64,000 nucleotides of DNA from Anaerobacillus alkaliphilus (lineage in GTDB: Bacteria; Bacillota; Bacilli; Bacillales; Anaerobacillaceae). The translations under genes were made by a program, and so were the position numbers. A model generated the notes under the pieces. The model did no database searches. It worked only from the letters and a program-made list of their open reading frames with translations, and was not told the origin of the DNA. Location of the stretch: positions 55,539 to 119,538 of the forward strand of contig NZ_QOUX01000025.1 of assembly GCF_004116265.1 (NCBI RefSeq), in the 5' to 3' direction. Of the stretch, positions 17,764 to 26,188 are shown one piece after another. How positions within the stretch are numbered: the first letter of the stretch is position 1; every line of letters begins with the position of its first letter.

Positions 17764-18213
17764 ATGATTAACGTACACAAGATAGAGAATTTACTTAAAC
17801 TAGATATCACAGATTTATTAGAGCAAAGCCAAATAGAAGGTTTCCGTTTTGTTAATAGATTGCTAACGGACTATCAAACTAGAATAAACACATTTAATAA
17901 GCCTGGAGAAGCATTATATGGAGTATTTACAACGGATAAAACTCTCATTGCCATTGGTGGAGTAAACATTGATCCTTTCTTGGGAGATCCAACGATTGCT
18001 CGCTTACGAAGGTTTTATGTATTGCCCGAGTATCGAAGAAAGGGAGTAGGAACGATTTTGCTAGAAAAACTCTTGCAAGAAGCCAAACAAAATTTTTGCC
18101 TACTCGTACTCCATACAGATACAGAGCAAGCAGATCAATTTTACACATCGTTTGGGTTTACGAAAGTAGACGACGGCCCGAATTATACACACGAGTTAAA
18201 GGTAGGGGATTAA
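17764..18213 (+). CDS. GNAT family N-acetyltransferase
   Basis: TTTGGAGGAATT precedes ATG 17764. The 149-residue product has the acetyl-CoA site RRFYVLPEYRRKGVGTILLEKLL (motif A RxxGxG) and the C-terminal YTSFGFTKV. The substrate cannot be told. A short tail reading GIPDGHIEATETKRANVSFP, then stop, lies downstream at about 18220-18281 and may be a gene remnant. Confidence 0.85.
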   Translation: MINVHKIENLLKLDITDLLEQSQIEGFRFVNRLLTDYQTRINTFNKPGEALYGVFTTDKTLIAIGGVNIDPFLGDPTIARLRRFYVLPEYRRKGVGTILLEKLLQEAKQNFCLLVLHTDTEQADQFYTSFGFTKVDDGPNYTHELKVGD

Positions 18214-18357
18214 TCACTTGGTATTCCAGATGGACATATTGAAGCTACGGAGACCAAGCGTGCCAATGTAAGTTTTCCTTAAGGGTGGAAATATATTTTC
18301 ATTAATAATGAACTTTTTAGCATTGGTAAGACTCTTATAGGTGAGAGAGGTGAAGCT

Positions 18358-18873
18358 ATGGATGTTCGGCAGCTAGTGAAACAAGCGAAAAAAGGAAATA
18401 AAGAAGCATTACTACAACTGATTATGAACCAAAAAGATGATTACTATCGACTTGCTTACACCTATATGGGAAATGAACATGATTCCATGGACGCCATGGA
18501 GGATATGATCGTCAAAGTGTATGAAAAGATTGATCAACTCAAGAATGATGAGGCCTTTTACAGTTGGAGTAAAACGATCCTAGTCAATAGCTGTAAAACG
18601 CTACTGAGAAAAGGGAACAAGATAATATTAATGGAAGAACTAGAACATGAGGAAACAGTTAATCCTTATCCAAATAGCGACCAACAAATGGAGATCAACC
18701 ATCTATTAACGAAGATTAACGAAACGCAAGCAGAAGCGATAAAATTAAAGTATCTGCTAGATATGGACTATCAAACCATTGCCCAACTAACAAATGTATC
18801 AATAGGAACGGTAAAGTCGAGAATTTTTCAAGGGTTGAAGAAGCTAAAGGATCTATACGGAGGTGGGAATTAA
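18358..18873 (+). CDS. ECF-type RNA polymerase sigma factor
   Basis: The 171-residue product has region 2 (AYTYMGNEHDSMDAMEDMIVKVYEKI) and region 4 (LLDMDYQTIAQLTNVSIGTVKSRIFQGLKKLKDL). The start is ATG 18358 after GAGAGGTGAAGCT. The stop overlaps the next ATG (TAATG), so the anti-sigma is translationally coupled. It is a second sigma/anti-sigma operon within 4 kb, not closely similar to the first. Confidence 0.92.
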   Translation: MDVRQLVKQAKKGNKEALLQLIMNQKDDYYRLAYTYMGNEHDSMDAMEDMIVKVYEKIDQLKNDEAFYSWSKTILVNSCKTLLRKGNKIILMEELEHEETVNPYPNSDQQMEINHLLTKINETQAEAIKLKYLLDMDYQTIAQLTNVSIGTVKSRIFQGLKKLKDLYGGGN

Positions 18874-20117
18874 TGATTGAACGAGAATTCGAGAAAGAGA
18901 AGAAGCGACTAGAAGAAATGACTGCTCCACCCGAACTAGAAAATCGGTTAAGAAGCGCCTTAGCAACGACCACTCCTAAACCAAAACGTTATTCGCCAAT
19001 TTGGAAGTCTATAGCCGTAGCTCTCATTCTATTTACATTCATTGGTTACAACTACAACGCCTTTGCTTATTACGGTAAACAATTGTTTGGGTTTGATGAG
19101 TTAATGTCGGACACACTTCTGCAGTTAAACGAGGACGGCATGGGTCAGGCTGTAGAAAAGTCGATTGAACTAGACAATGATACCGTGTTAACGATTAACG
19201 GCATTATGACTGATGCCAATCGAACGATCATATACTACACCCTGACAAACCCAAAAGGTCTTGACTTAGACCATGACTACTTCAGAGTCGGAAGTATTAC
19301 TGGCTTGTTCACCAATGCCTCAGTCATTAGTACCACGTGGTCCTTAAGTGACTCGGGAACTGAGATCAAAGGAACAATGGATTTTGAACCGGTAAGTCCA
19401 TTTGCAAAAACATTAACGGTAAATCTTCGCGAACATGACGAAGGTATCTCATTCCCGTATAATCCGAAACTGGCCTTGCAAACACAATTGAAAAGCTCGA
19501 TTAACAAAACAATAACGGTTGATAAAGGGAATGTTAGATTTGAGAAAATCATAGCAACACCAACCATGACCTTAGTAGAAGGCATCTTAAATGTAGATAA
19601 TTTTGACCGAGTGCCGCTTGGCTTACATGGGATTGAATTACTCGCAAATGGAGAGCCTGTAGCGATCCTCGGTAGCGGAGCCACATCGTCCATTCGTGGA
19701 ACAAAGTTCGAGATCAGATATGATGCTCTACCAAAGGAAATCAACTCATTAGAACTACTGATCAAAGACTTTGTTGGCTATCAAAACGTAGCTGAGACAT
19801 ATTCATTAGATAAAGCACAGTTCCTAGTAGGTGATAAAGATCTCTTGGTAAAAAACATAGAGATAGCCTCGCGCGGAGTCGAGATCGAATTGGCAACAGA
19901 TCTAGACGTTATGCTGGACGGCGTGCAAATTGGCAGTGGAGCAGAGCGAGTTTCCTTAACGACAACAAGGAACCAATACACAACTGAAATAAATAATCGA
20001 GAAATGAAGGTACGGACCTTGATTTTTGAAACAGACATGGTCCCAGACGATCTCTTTATCCAAGGCTATCACTACCAAAAGCAATATAACGAAAAAATTA
20101 CGATACTATTGAAGTAA
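18873..20117 (+). CDS. DUF4179 domain anti-sigma-like membrane protein
   Basis: GGAGGTGGGAATTA precedes ATG 18873. The 414-residue product has a cytoplasmic N-terminus, one transmembrane helix (SIAVALILFTFIGYNYNAFAYYG, about residues 48-70), then the DUF4179 region (LQLNEDGMGQAVEKSIELDNDTVLTINGIMTDANRTIIYYTL) and a C-terminal beta-rich domain of the DUF5643 kind. Such proteins regularly follow ECF sigma genes in Firmicutes and act as their anti-sigma or sensor. Confidence 0.85.
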   Translation: MIEREFEKEKKRLEEMTAPPELENRLRSALATTTPKPKRYSPIWKSIAVALILFTFIGYNYNAFAYYGKQLFGFDELMSDTLLQLNEDGMGQAVEKSIELDNDTVLTINGIMTDANRTIIYYTLTNPKGLDLDHDYFRVGSITGLFTNASVISTTWSLSDSGTEIKGTMDFEPVSPFAKTLTVNLREHDEGISFPYNPKLALQTQLKSSINKTITVDKGNVRFEKIIATPTMTLVEGILNVDNFDRVPLGLHGIELLANGEPVAILGSGATSSIRGTKFEIRYDALPKEINSLELLIKDFVGYQNVAETYSLDKAQFLVGDKDLLVKNIEIASRGVEIELATDLDVMLDGVQIGSGAERVSLTTTRNQYTTEINNREMKVRTLIFETDMVPDDLFIQGYHYQKQYNEKITILLK

Positions 20118-20198
20118 TCCTTTCTGAGCATTCGCATCGACGCCATGGTTATGATAAAATCAACACTAGTAAAATAGAACGAAAAGGAAGTCGTAGGA

Positions 20199-21575
20199 AT
20201 GTCAAAAGGAAGTACACCTGTTACCAAAAATGAAATTGTAGACGTAATAATAGAAGATTTAACTCATGAAGGGGCAGGAGTAGCCAAAATCGACGGCTAT
20301 GCTCTATTTATCCCAAAGGCACTGCCTGGAGAACAAGCAAAAGTGAAAGTCATTAAAACAAACAAAGGGTACGGATTTGCGAGACTATTAGAAGTAACGA
20401 AGAGAAGTGAAGACCGAGTTGATGCTCCGCCTTGTCCTATTTTTGATCAATGTGGTGGCTGCCAACTCCAGCACTTAAGCTACGAAGGCCAACTGAAGCA
20501 GAAACAAAAGCAAGTCCGTGACGTCCTTGAACGTATTGGAAAGATTACGGATGTTTTCATCCATCCAACATTAGGAATGAACGATCCTTGGCGCTACCGC
20601 AATAAAGCCCAAGTTCCATTTGCTGACCGTGAAGGTGGATTGATTGCAGGTTTCTACAAAGAACGAAGTCATGAAATTATCGATATGGATAGCTGTTTAA
20701 TTCAGCATGAAGAAAATGACAAGATCGTGCAGGCGGTAAGAGAAGTAGCCTCAAAACTTGGAATTAAAGGCTACAATGAGGAACGGCATCAAGGAACATT
20801 GAGACATGTGGTTGCCCGTTACGGTGTTAATACTGGTCAACTTATGGTTGTGTTAGTCACTAGATCTAGAGAGCTTCCGAACAAAAAGGAATTAATTGAA
20901 GCCATTCAAGAAAAAGTTCCTCATGTGACATCGATTGTTCAAAACATCAATACAAAACGAACAAACGTCATCTTCGGTGACGAAACGATAGTCTTAGCCG
21001 GCGAAGAATATATTTATGATACAATCGGCGATGTGAAATTTGCCATTTCAGCTAGGTCATTTTATCAAGTAAACCCAGAACAAACAAAGGTACTTTATGA
21101 TCAAGCGCTTAAATATGCAGGGTTAACAGGTGCTGAAACAGTGATAGATGCCTACTGTGGAATTGGGACGATCTCGTTATTTTTAGCACAGCAAGCAAAG
21201 CATGTCTACGGAGTTGAAATCGTTCCAGAAGCGATTAGCGATGCCAAACGTAATGCCGAACTAAATCATATGGACAATGTAGACTTCGCCGTCGGTGAAG
21301 CAGAAAAAGTTATCCCATGGTGGTATGCTCAAGGCATCCGTGCCGACGTCATCGTCGTCGACCCACCAAGAAAAGGCTGTGACGAAGCACTTCTAGATAC
21401 GATCCTAAAGATGAAACCAAAGCGAGTTGTGTACGTTTCCTGTAACCCAGCGACACTAGCAAGGGATTTACGCATACTTGAAGATGGTGGCTATAAAACG
21501 GTAGAAGTGCAGCCGGTCGATATGTTTCCACATACGAATCATTGCGAGGCGGTTGCGAGGATAGAGTTACTATAA
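20199..21575 (+). CDS. rlmCD: 23S rRNA (uracil-C5) methyltransferase RlmCD
   Basis: The 458-residue product starts at ATG 20199 after GAAAAGGAAG. An N-terminal TRAM domain ([32 protein letters not shown]) is followed by the iron-sulfur motif [15 protein letters not shown] with a fourth Cys in DMDSCLI. The SAM-binding core is [16 protein letters not shown], and the catalytic Cys lies in [16 protein letters not shown]. subtilis YefA (RlmCD) methylates U747 and U1939. All motifs are intact. A decayed copy of this C-terminus lies at 28625-28702. Confidence 0.95.
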   Translation: MSKGSTPVTKNEIVDVIIEDLTHEGAGVAKIDGYALFIPKALPGEQAKVKVIKTNKGYGFARLLEVTKRSEDRVDAPPCPIFDQCGGCQLQHLSYEGQLKQKQKQVRDVLERIGKITDVFIHPTLGMNDPWRYRNKAQVPFADREGGLIAGFYKERSHEIIDMDSCLIQHEENDKIVQAVREVASKLGIKGYNEERHQGTLRHVVARYGVNTGQLMVVLVTRSRELPNKKELIEAIQEKVPHVTSIVQNINTKRTNVIFGDETIVLAGEEYIYDTIGDVKFAISARSFYQVNPEQTKVLYDQALKYAGLTGAETVIDAYCGIGTISLFLAQQAKHVYGVEIVPEAISDAKRNAELNHMDNVDFAVGEAEKVIPWWYAQGIRADVIVVDPPRKGCDEALLDTILKMKPKRVVYVSCNPATLARDLRILEDGGYKTVEVQPVDMFPHTNHCEAVARIELL

Positions 21576-21584
21576 GAATACATT

Positions 21585-21620
21585 TAAACATCCTATTATT
21601 TTTTAATAGGGTGTTTTCTT
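21585..21620 (+). terminator. Intrinsic terminator of rlmCD
   Basis: AACATCCTATTA-TTTTT-TAATAGGGTGTT followed by TTCTTTT. Confidence 0.85.
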
Positions 21621-21853
21621 TTGTTAAATCTGAACCGTGCCATTATAGAGGTAAAAAAAGGCTTAAAGATAAGTGGCACCTCTCTATAATCGATTAAACG
21701 AGGGAGCCAACCTAATAACGTGCTTTAGTTGTTGTGCCGTCTATATGAAGCAATGTTGGATTTATGTGGAAATTAACTTAAATTTGTAAATATATGTATG
21801 AGAAGCCAGTTTATCTTACAAACTATAATAAAACTGTGAGAAGGAACTAATGC

Positions 21854-22612
21854 ATGGCTAAAAAAATTCGTTATCCACTTTCAAAAATAGGTGTATTCGG
21901 TATTTCACAGCTGAAGGAACAGAATCCTTACATGATTGCTTGGTGGTCAGCTGTTTTTCCTGGTTTTGGTCACTATTTATTGAGTCAGTACACTAGGGCC
22001 GTGCTATTAACTTTAACAGAAGTGGTGATAAATACGCTTGCCCGAATTAATGAAGCAATGGTGTATTCATTTTGCGGAAACTTTGAAATGGCCAAAAATG
22101 TATTGGAGCCAAGATGGACATTGGGCTACTTATTGATCTATCTAATTACAATAGCAGACAGCTTCCGTGTTGCCCTCTATCAAAAAAAATTAACACACCT
22201 TGCCAAACTGGAAAAAAGCCCTATACAAAATATGGAGATCTTCTCCACTGAAATTCTTTATTTACAAAAGCAAAGTCCCGTTATGGGACCGCTCTACTCC
22301 TTTTTCTTTCCAGGGTTGGGACAACTTTATCAACAGCGATATGGACTTGCTTTTTATGCCATTTTTTGGTGGTGGTTCTACCTTACTTTTTCAAGATTGC
22401 ATGAATCATTTTTATATCTTGTACTTGGTCGTTTGGAACAATCCATAACCGTACTGCATCCACACTGGTTACTCTTTATGCCTTCTGTTATGGGAGGGGC
22501 AATTTATCATGCCTATCGAACCACCATTGAACATAATGAACTTTATCGATTGGAGCAACGTCAGCATCTCTCTAGTCGATATCAAAATTTTACTTTTCGA
22601 ATAAGTCGTTAA
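21854..22612 (+). CDS. Membrane protein with duplicated TM2-like PGxG motif
   Basis: AGAAGGAACT precedes ATG 21854. The 252-residue product is an internal duplication: FPGFGHYLLSQYTRAVLL (about residues 35-52) and FPGLGQLYQQRYGLAFYAI (about 154-172) each start a TM2-like helical hairpin, and each half ends in a WxLGYLLIYLITIADSFRVAL- or HWLLFMPSVMGGAIYHAYR-type segment. There are five to six transmembrane helices. I do not know a function. It is probably co-transcribed with the next gene (15 nt gap). Confidence 0.65.
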   Translation: MAKKIRYPLSKIGVFGISQLKEQNPYMIAWWSAVFPGFGHYLLSQYTRAVLLTLTEVVINTLARINEAMVYSFCGNFEMAKNVLEPRWTLGYLLIYLITIADSFRVALYQKKLTHLAKLEKSPIQNMEIFSTEILYLQKQSPVMGPLYSFFFPGLGQLYQQRYGLAFYAIFWWWFYLTFSRLHESFLYLVLGRLEQSITVLHPHWLLFMPSVMGGAIYHAYRTTIEHNELYRLEQRQHLSSRYQNFTFRISR

Positions 22613-22627
22613 GCAGGTGTAGTCTAA

Positions 22628-23071
22628 ATGTTGATTGTCGGTCATTTTGAACACTCTATTGAATTGGAGCAAGCATTAGCCGTATTAGAGGAAAACTCTG
22701 TTCAAAGAGAGCATATTATTGTCGTGTTTATGGACAATGATCTTTTAAAAAGCAAATACAGAGAATTTAGCCCACATCCTTTTGAGATAGGGATTTCAAC
22801 TGCTACCGGTTTTGCGGTTTTTGGAGCAAGTGTTGGTTTTGTTTTAACTTGGGGACCGATCCTGTGTGGACTTTTTGCTGCTATCATTGGATTTTTAATC
22901 GGGTATTTAGGATATTCTTTTATTAAAAATAAGAAACTTCAATCTAAACAAAAGAGAGGGAAGCATGAAGTAACAGTTATCATTCAAAGTTCCGAGGAAC
23001 AATCTCAACGCATTAGAGAAATTCTGTGGCAATACCAGGCACATTCAGTTGGACAGGTAAAATTACCTTAA
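22628..23071 (+). CDS. Hypothetical protein with glycine-rich membrane hairpin
   Basis: The 147-residue product has an N-terminal soluble region (GHFEHSIELEQALAVLEE...HIIVVFMDN) that reads like a small alpha/beta fold. Two transmembrane segments follow (ATGFAVFGASVGFVLTWGPILCG and FAAIIGFLIGYLGYSFI), then a C-terminal basic loop and a second small domain (EVTVIIQSSEEQSQRIREIL). It resembles general-stress proteins with a central glycine-zipper. Function unknown; probably one operon with the TM2-like gene. Confidence 0.6.
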   Translation: MLIVGHFEHSIELEQALAVLEENSVQREHIIVVFMDNDLLKSKYREFSPHPFEIGISTATGFAVFGASVGFVLTWGPILCGLFAAIIGFLIGYLGYSFIKNKKLQSKQKRGKHEVTVIIQSSEEQSQRIREILWQYQAHSVGQVKLP

Positions 23072-23155
23072 TAATAATTAAGAATAACAGGAGAACGATT
23101 TTTCTAGTATTTTTTATTTCAAGTTACAAGCACTTCCAATACGGACAGTGTTTTT

Positions 23156-23184
23156 TTGTCCGCAGTTTGTTTGATATCTATAAT
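23156..23184 (+). promoter_or_regulatory. SigA-type promoter before the small-ORF unit
   Basis: TTGTCC, 17-nt spacer, TATAAT (23179-23184). It would start a transcript near 23191 that runs into the long hairpin at 23246-23288. Confidence 0.5.
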
Positions 23185-23245
23185 TGAAAAATCTAGGAGA
23201 GGGAGGATGTAATCTGAAAGCTATTTTTAACAGTTAATATGTTTT

Positions 23246-23288
23246 CCTGCACTACTAATACGAAATTAAATCGTATTAGTAGTGCAGG
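23246..23288 (+). repeat. Perfect 18-bp inverted repeat covering a ribosome binding site
   Basis: CCTGCACTACTAATACGA and its exact complement are separated by 7 nt. The right arm ends in the first bases of the GGAGG site that serves the 21-codon ORF at 23298. No T run follows, so it looks like an RNA switch or stability hairpin rather than a terminator. Confidence 0.7.
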
Positions 23289-23297
23289 AGGTTGAGT

Positions 23298-23363
23298 ATG
23301 GAAAGTAGTAACATGCAATATAAGATGTTGAAATATAAAAAAAAGAAAAGAGGCTCTTTATGA
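23298..23363 (+). CDS. 21-residue basic peptide ORF
   Basis: GCAGGAGGTTGAGT precedes ATG 23298. The peptide is short and Lys-rich (MESSNMQYKMLKYKKKKRG plus two residues). Its TGA overlaps the next ATG (ATGA), so it may act as a leader controlling translation of the following small gene. No known family. Confidence 0.4.
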   Translation: MESSNMQYKMLKYKKKKRGSL

Positions 23364-23521
23364 AGAAGTTAAAAACATTGATTGGGAGATTAGTAGTTTG
23401 TGCCGTAATCGCTATGATCGCTTTCGTAAGTATAAACAACAAAGATGTACCATTAGATTTGAATGATAGAATTGTTCTAAATCATTCAGCTCCAGCTGCA
23501 AGTGTCATGTTAAATATTTAG
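23360..23521 (+). CDS. 53-residue small membrane/secreted protein, in-frame amber continuation
   Basis: ATG 23360 overlaps the stop of the 21-codon ORF. The product has a basic start and a hydrophobic segment (LVVCAVIAMIAFVSI, residues 11-25), then a short polar tail ending at TAG 23519-23521. Past that TAG the same frame continues for 28 coherent codons (GFITEVGEDGLSFTLDKGVI...) to a TGA at 23606-23608. The gene is either truncated by a nonsense mutation or read through. Not recognised. Confidence 0.45.
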   Translation: MKKLKTLIGRLVVCAVIAMIAFVSINNKDVPLDLNDRIVLNHSAPAASVMLNI

Positions 23522-23698
23522 GGATTTATTACAGAAGTTGGGGAAGATGGGCTGAGCTTCACATTGGATAAAGGAGTGATAGTAGTTGTTATCGCCCTCT
23601 TTTCTTGAACCATACTTTACAAGGTTAAGAAAAATTTAAATAATAACCTCTCTTTGTGTAAATACTACAATTGAATTTAGATAAAGGAGGTTTTACAT

Positions 23699-23872
23699 AT
23701 GCCAAATGCAAAAGACTATGTCGATCAAAGTATGTCATCTGTTCAAAGTACTGTTAGTACATTGCAACAAGCACTTAGTACTGTAGAAAAACCAGATAAC
23801 AAAAACTTAATTCAAGAAGCAATTAATACACTGAATTCTGTACAACAGAATTTATCTGGGTACCAAGAATAG
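23699..23872 (+). CDS. 57-residue helical small protein
   Basis: ATAAAGGAGGTTTTACAT gives a very strong ribosome site for ATG 23699. The 57-residue product is rich in Gln, Ser and Asn with heptad-like hydrophobics (YVDQSMSSVQSTVSTLQQAL, then AINTLNSVQQNLSGYQE), so it is probably a short helical or coiled-coil protein. A clean terminator follows. No known family recognised, but it is certainly gene-like. Confidence 0.7.
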   Translation: MPNAKDYVDQSMSSVQSTVSTLQQALSTVEKPDNKNLIQEAINTLNSVQQNLSGYQE

Positions 23873-23878
23873 TTAGTT

Positions 23879-23910
23879 AAAAGGGTCAATCCATGGGGAA
23901 TGACCCTTTT
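23879..23910 (+). terminator. Intrinsic terminator of the 57-residue gene
   Basis: AAAAGGGTCA and TGACCCTTTT form a 10-bp stem with a 12-nt loop. The stem's own A/T ends make it usable in both directions, also for the minus-strand gene ending at 23940. Confidence 0.8.
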
Positions 23911-23939
23911 AGCTTGTGTTTCTCAGTAAAAATAATAGG

Positions 23940-24662
23940 TTACCATTCAAAAAAATAGTTAAGGCCGATCGTAATCGATGTGTAAGTGACGATAGCAAAA
24001 GCAAATGTAGGAAAATGAGCGTCACGTTCTTTCGGCAACTCGTTTTTTAATACATTTAAGATCATAGCACCTGATATAAAGGCAAAAATCATAGATTGGG
24101 CTATGGAAGATAATGAAGTTGATAAGCCTATAACCCAACCAATGAAAATTCCAGAAGCAAGGACATACCTACCTATTTGATTGTATCTCTTTGGACTTTT
24201 TCTCCATAAATCATGCGCAACCGCAATGAAGTGTAACCCAATTGCAATTCCGTAAAACAAAGCTTGAAACCCTTCTATTAATGAAGCAACAACAGTATAG
24301 GCAATGAGCATATTGTAAATGGTGAAGAAAATTGTTTGTAGCCAAAAGGAAGCGAGACGATCTTCATTTCCTTTTTCATTTGTGCCCGATACAACTTTTT
24401 CAACTCCATAAAATATCAGTAAACCAAGAAGACCAATGAAATATAATTCCGAATCCATGGTGAGAGTGTCGGCATAGTCTTGCAGTTTCTGTTGTTCGCT
24501 GTGTAGCGATGGCAGAACATAAACAAAAACATACGATACTGCCAAGCCACCAGATAGGGATAACCAGCGTAATCTTTTTATACGATCAGCAGGTATTAGT
24601 TCATTTGAGAGTAAGTGAATAATTATAAAGAATATGCCAACTGCGACGATTTCAAGAGACAT
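23940..24662 (-). CDS. Polytopic membrane protein, ZIP-transporter-like
   Basis: ATG 24662 has GGAGAGAACGC upstream. The 240-residue product has about seven to eight hydrophobic helices. GGLAVSYVFVYVLPSLHSEQQ and the C-terminal FAFISGAMILNVLKNELPKERDAHF resemble helices of ZIP metal transporters, but the classic HxxxE metal motif is incomplete. Substrate unknown. It stands alone on the minus strand. Confidence 0.5.
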   Translation of the reverse strand: MSLEIVAVGIFFIIIHLLSNELIPADRIKRLRWLSLSGGLAVSYVFVYVLPSLHSEQQKLQDYADTLTMDSELYFIGLLGLLIFYGVEKVVSGTNEKGNEDRLASFWLQTIFFTIYNMLIAYTVVASLIEGFQALFYGIAIGLHFIAVAHDLWRKSPKRYNQIGRYVLASGIFIGWVIGLSTSLSSIAQSMIFAFISGAMILNVLKNELPKERDAHFPTFAFAIVTYTSITIGLNYFFEW

Positions 24663-24723
24663 TGCGTTCTCTCCTTATTTATATCTACTCTTCTTATCCC
24701 CCTTTTAATAAATTCAAAACATC

Positions 24724-24741
24724 GTCACAGTGACACCCGAA
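24724..24741. repeat. Partial copy (one arm) of the dispersed inverted-repeat element
   Basis: GTCACAGTGACACCCGAA matches the arm of the element found at 35562, 38981, 40276, 42115 and 46220. Immediately after it comes a separate perfect hairpin CTGTACAA-GATT-TTGTACAG (24745-24764). The second arm is missing. Confidence 0.55.
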
Positions 24742-24841
24742 TAACTGTACAAGATTTTGTACAGTGTGGAGAGATAATTAAAGGTAAGATGACCTCAAAT
24801 GGTGAACTTATTTATTAATCACGTATAAGGGGTTGAACCAG

Positions 24842-25738
24842 ATGACAACAATTCAAGCACAAATAGAAGCACTAGAACAAGAGATTTTGGAGAAGAAGAG
24901 ACAGCTTGTTGAACTACGAAAGTCAGTCGGTGAACGATTGGTTCCGAACTATGAATTTGTTACTTCGACTAATAAACAAGCGACATTGCTTGGTTTGTTT
25001 GGTGATAAAGATGAACTATTTGTTATCCATAACATGGGAAAAGGCTGTTCCTATTGTACAATGTGGGCGGATGGCTTTAATGGCGTGTATCATCATTTAG
25101 CGGCAAAAGCAGGATTTGTTCTTGCTTCTCCAGATGAACCTTCCGTCCAAGAGGATTTTGCAGCGGAACGAAAGTGGCAGTTTCCGATGATTTCTGTTAA
25201 GGGAAACTCGTTTACTAGTGAGGTAGGCTTCTTGAAGGAAAATCAGCATTACCCTGGTGTTTCGACATTCCGAAGAGATGAGCAGAATAACATATACCTA
25301 TGTACTCAAGCTTACTTCGGACCGGGTGATGATTATTGTGTTCCTTGGCATTTATTTGACTTACTACCTTCAGGCTCTATAAATGTTCAAACTATAAGGA
25401 AGCTCAACAGCCACTCAACTTTTCAGCTTACGAACAATATAGCAATTGGTGTGAAGGATTATGAAAATGCTATTGGGTTTTATCAAGACATACTAGGGTG
25501 GAAGGTCGAACAAATCTTTGAGAATGAAATAAAATTTTCAATCAGTGGAACAAATATTTTTATAGAAAACACGGGTGAAAGCATCGTTCACTTTGAATTT
25601 GCAGTTGAAGATATTGAAACTACTAAAAGCCTGCTACTAGAAAAAGGTTGTCAAATCACAAAGGAGTATTCTCCAAAAAGTGTAATGGTTGAAGACCCTT
25701 TTGGTTTGAAATTTCACTTGTTCGAGACAACAAGGTAG
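24842..25738 (+). CDS. DUF899 (thioredoxin-like) - VOC/glyoxalase fusion protein
   Basis: ATG 24842 follows AAGGGG at good spacing. The 298-residue product has two domains. Residues 1-180 form a DUF899 thioredoxin-like domain with an N-terminal coiled coil, LVPNYEF, HNMGKGCSYCTMWADGFNG (CxxC) and the GPGDDYCVPWHLFDLL end. Residues 190-298 form a VOC/glyoxalase-like domain (NNIAIGVKDYENAIGFYQDILGW...VEDPFGLKFHLFE). DUF899 proteins usually occur alone, so the fusion is noteworthy. Role unknown, perhaps redox handling of a small electrophile. Confidence 0.8.
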   Translation: MTTIQAQIEALEQEILEKKRQLVELRKSVGERLVPNYEFVTSTNKQATLLGLFGDKDELFVIHNMGKGCSYCTMWADGFNGVYHHLAAKAGFVLASPDEPSVQEDFAAERKWQFPMISVKGNSFTSEVGFLKENQHYPGVSTFRRDEQNNIYLCTQAYFGPGDDYCVPWHLFDLLPSGSINVQTIRKLNSHSTFQLTNNIAIGVKDYENAIGFYQDILGWKVEQIFENEIKFSISGTNIFIENTGESIVHFEFAVEDIETTKSLLLEKGCQITKEYSPKSVMVEDPFGLKFHLFETTR

Positions 25739-25819
25739 AGAATATATAAGACTGAGCCGTTCCTTACTATTTTACAAGATGCGTAAAAACGCTCTACTGG
25801 TTTGATAGGGTACTCTTTA

Positions 25820-25848
25820 TTGATAATTACTAATAAATCGAGTATAGT
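25820..25848 (+). promoter_or_regulatory. SigA promoter of the macrolide phosphotransferase leader
   Basis: TTGATA (25820-25825), 17-nt spacer, TATAGT (25843-25848). Transcription would begin near 25855, about 28 nt before the leader-peptide ATG. Confidence 0.65.
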
Positions 25849-25882
25849 TTAATTAAATAATTGAAAGGGAGGGTTGTTAAAG

Positions 25883-25930
25883 ATGATGCATGCAGGAAGA
25901 TTACGCCAACAAACTTTGAACAATAAGTAA
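25883..25930 (+). CDS. Macrolide-stalling leader peptide (15 codons)
   Basis: GAAAGGGAGGG lies upstream of the tandem ATGs at 25883 and 25886. The peptide is MMHAGRLRQQTLNNK. Arg-Leu-Arg occupies residues 6-8, the same place as in the ErmDL leader (MTHSMRLRFPTLNQ, recalled from the literature), and the C-terminal TLN also matches. RLR is an established macrolide arrest motif of the +X+ class. Codons 11-14 form the left arm of the first hairpin. This is therefore best read as a drug-sensing leader controlling the downstream phosphotransferase gene. Confidence 0.75.
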   Translation: MMHAGRLRQQTLNNK

Positions 25931-26058
25931 TTTAATATGTTCAAAGGCTCTGTTTCAAACAGAGTAAACGGGAGTAGTCTGCACATTTTTAATAACCTTC
26001 AACGGAAAAGTAAACACTTTTTAACGTGAAGAAAGGCAGATATCTATCTGTCTTTTTT
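25914..26058 (+). promoter_or_regulatory. Transcription attenuator of the macrolide phosphotransferase
   Basis: Three hairpins follow the stall site. CTTTGAACA (25914-25922, inside the leader ORF) pairs perfectly with TGTTCAAAG (25938-25946). CTCTGT pairs with ACAGAG (25948-25964). An intrinsic terminator AGGCAGATA/TATCTGTCT with seven T lies at 26035-26058. A stalled ribosome at codons 7-8 would cover or free the first arm and change the fold downstream; GTCTGC at 25977-25982 can pair with GCAGAT of the terminator's left arm as a possible anti-terminator. The mechanism is inferred. Confidence 0.6.
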
Positions 26059-26188
26059 TCGTATGTCTTTTTCACCTACACAAAGGGAGACGTCTATTTG
26101 TGTTAGCCTCGTTTACTCTTGAACAGAGATCTGTGATTTTCTATTATTTACGGCAAATAGTAAAATGAAAAATTTGGAGGAAACGAAA

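Noticed and set aside
21641..21693. Inverted repeat ATTATAGAGGT/ACCTCTCTATAAT after rlmCD
   Set aside because: Long loop, imperfect arms and no associated gene signal; probably chance.
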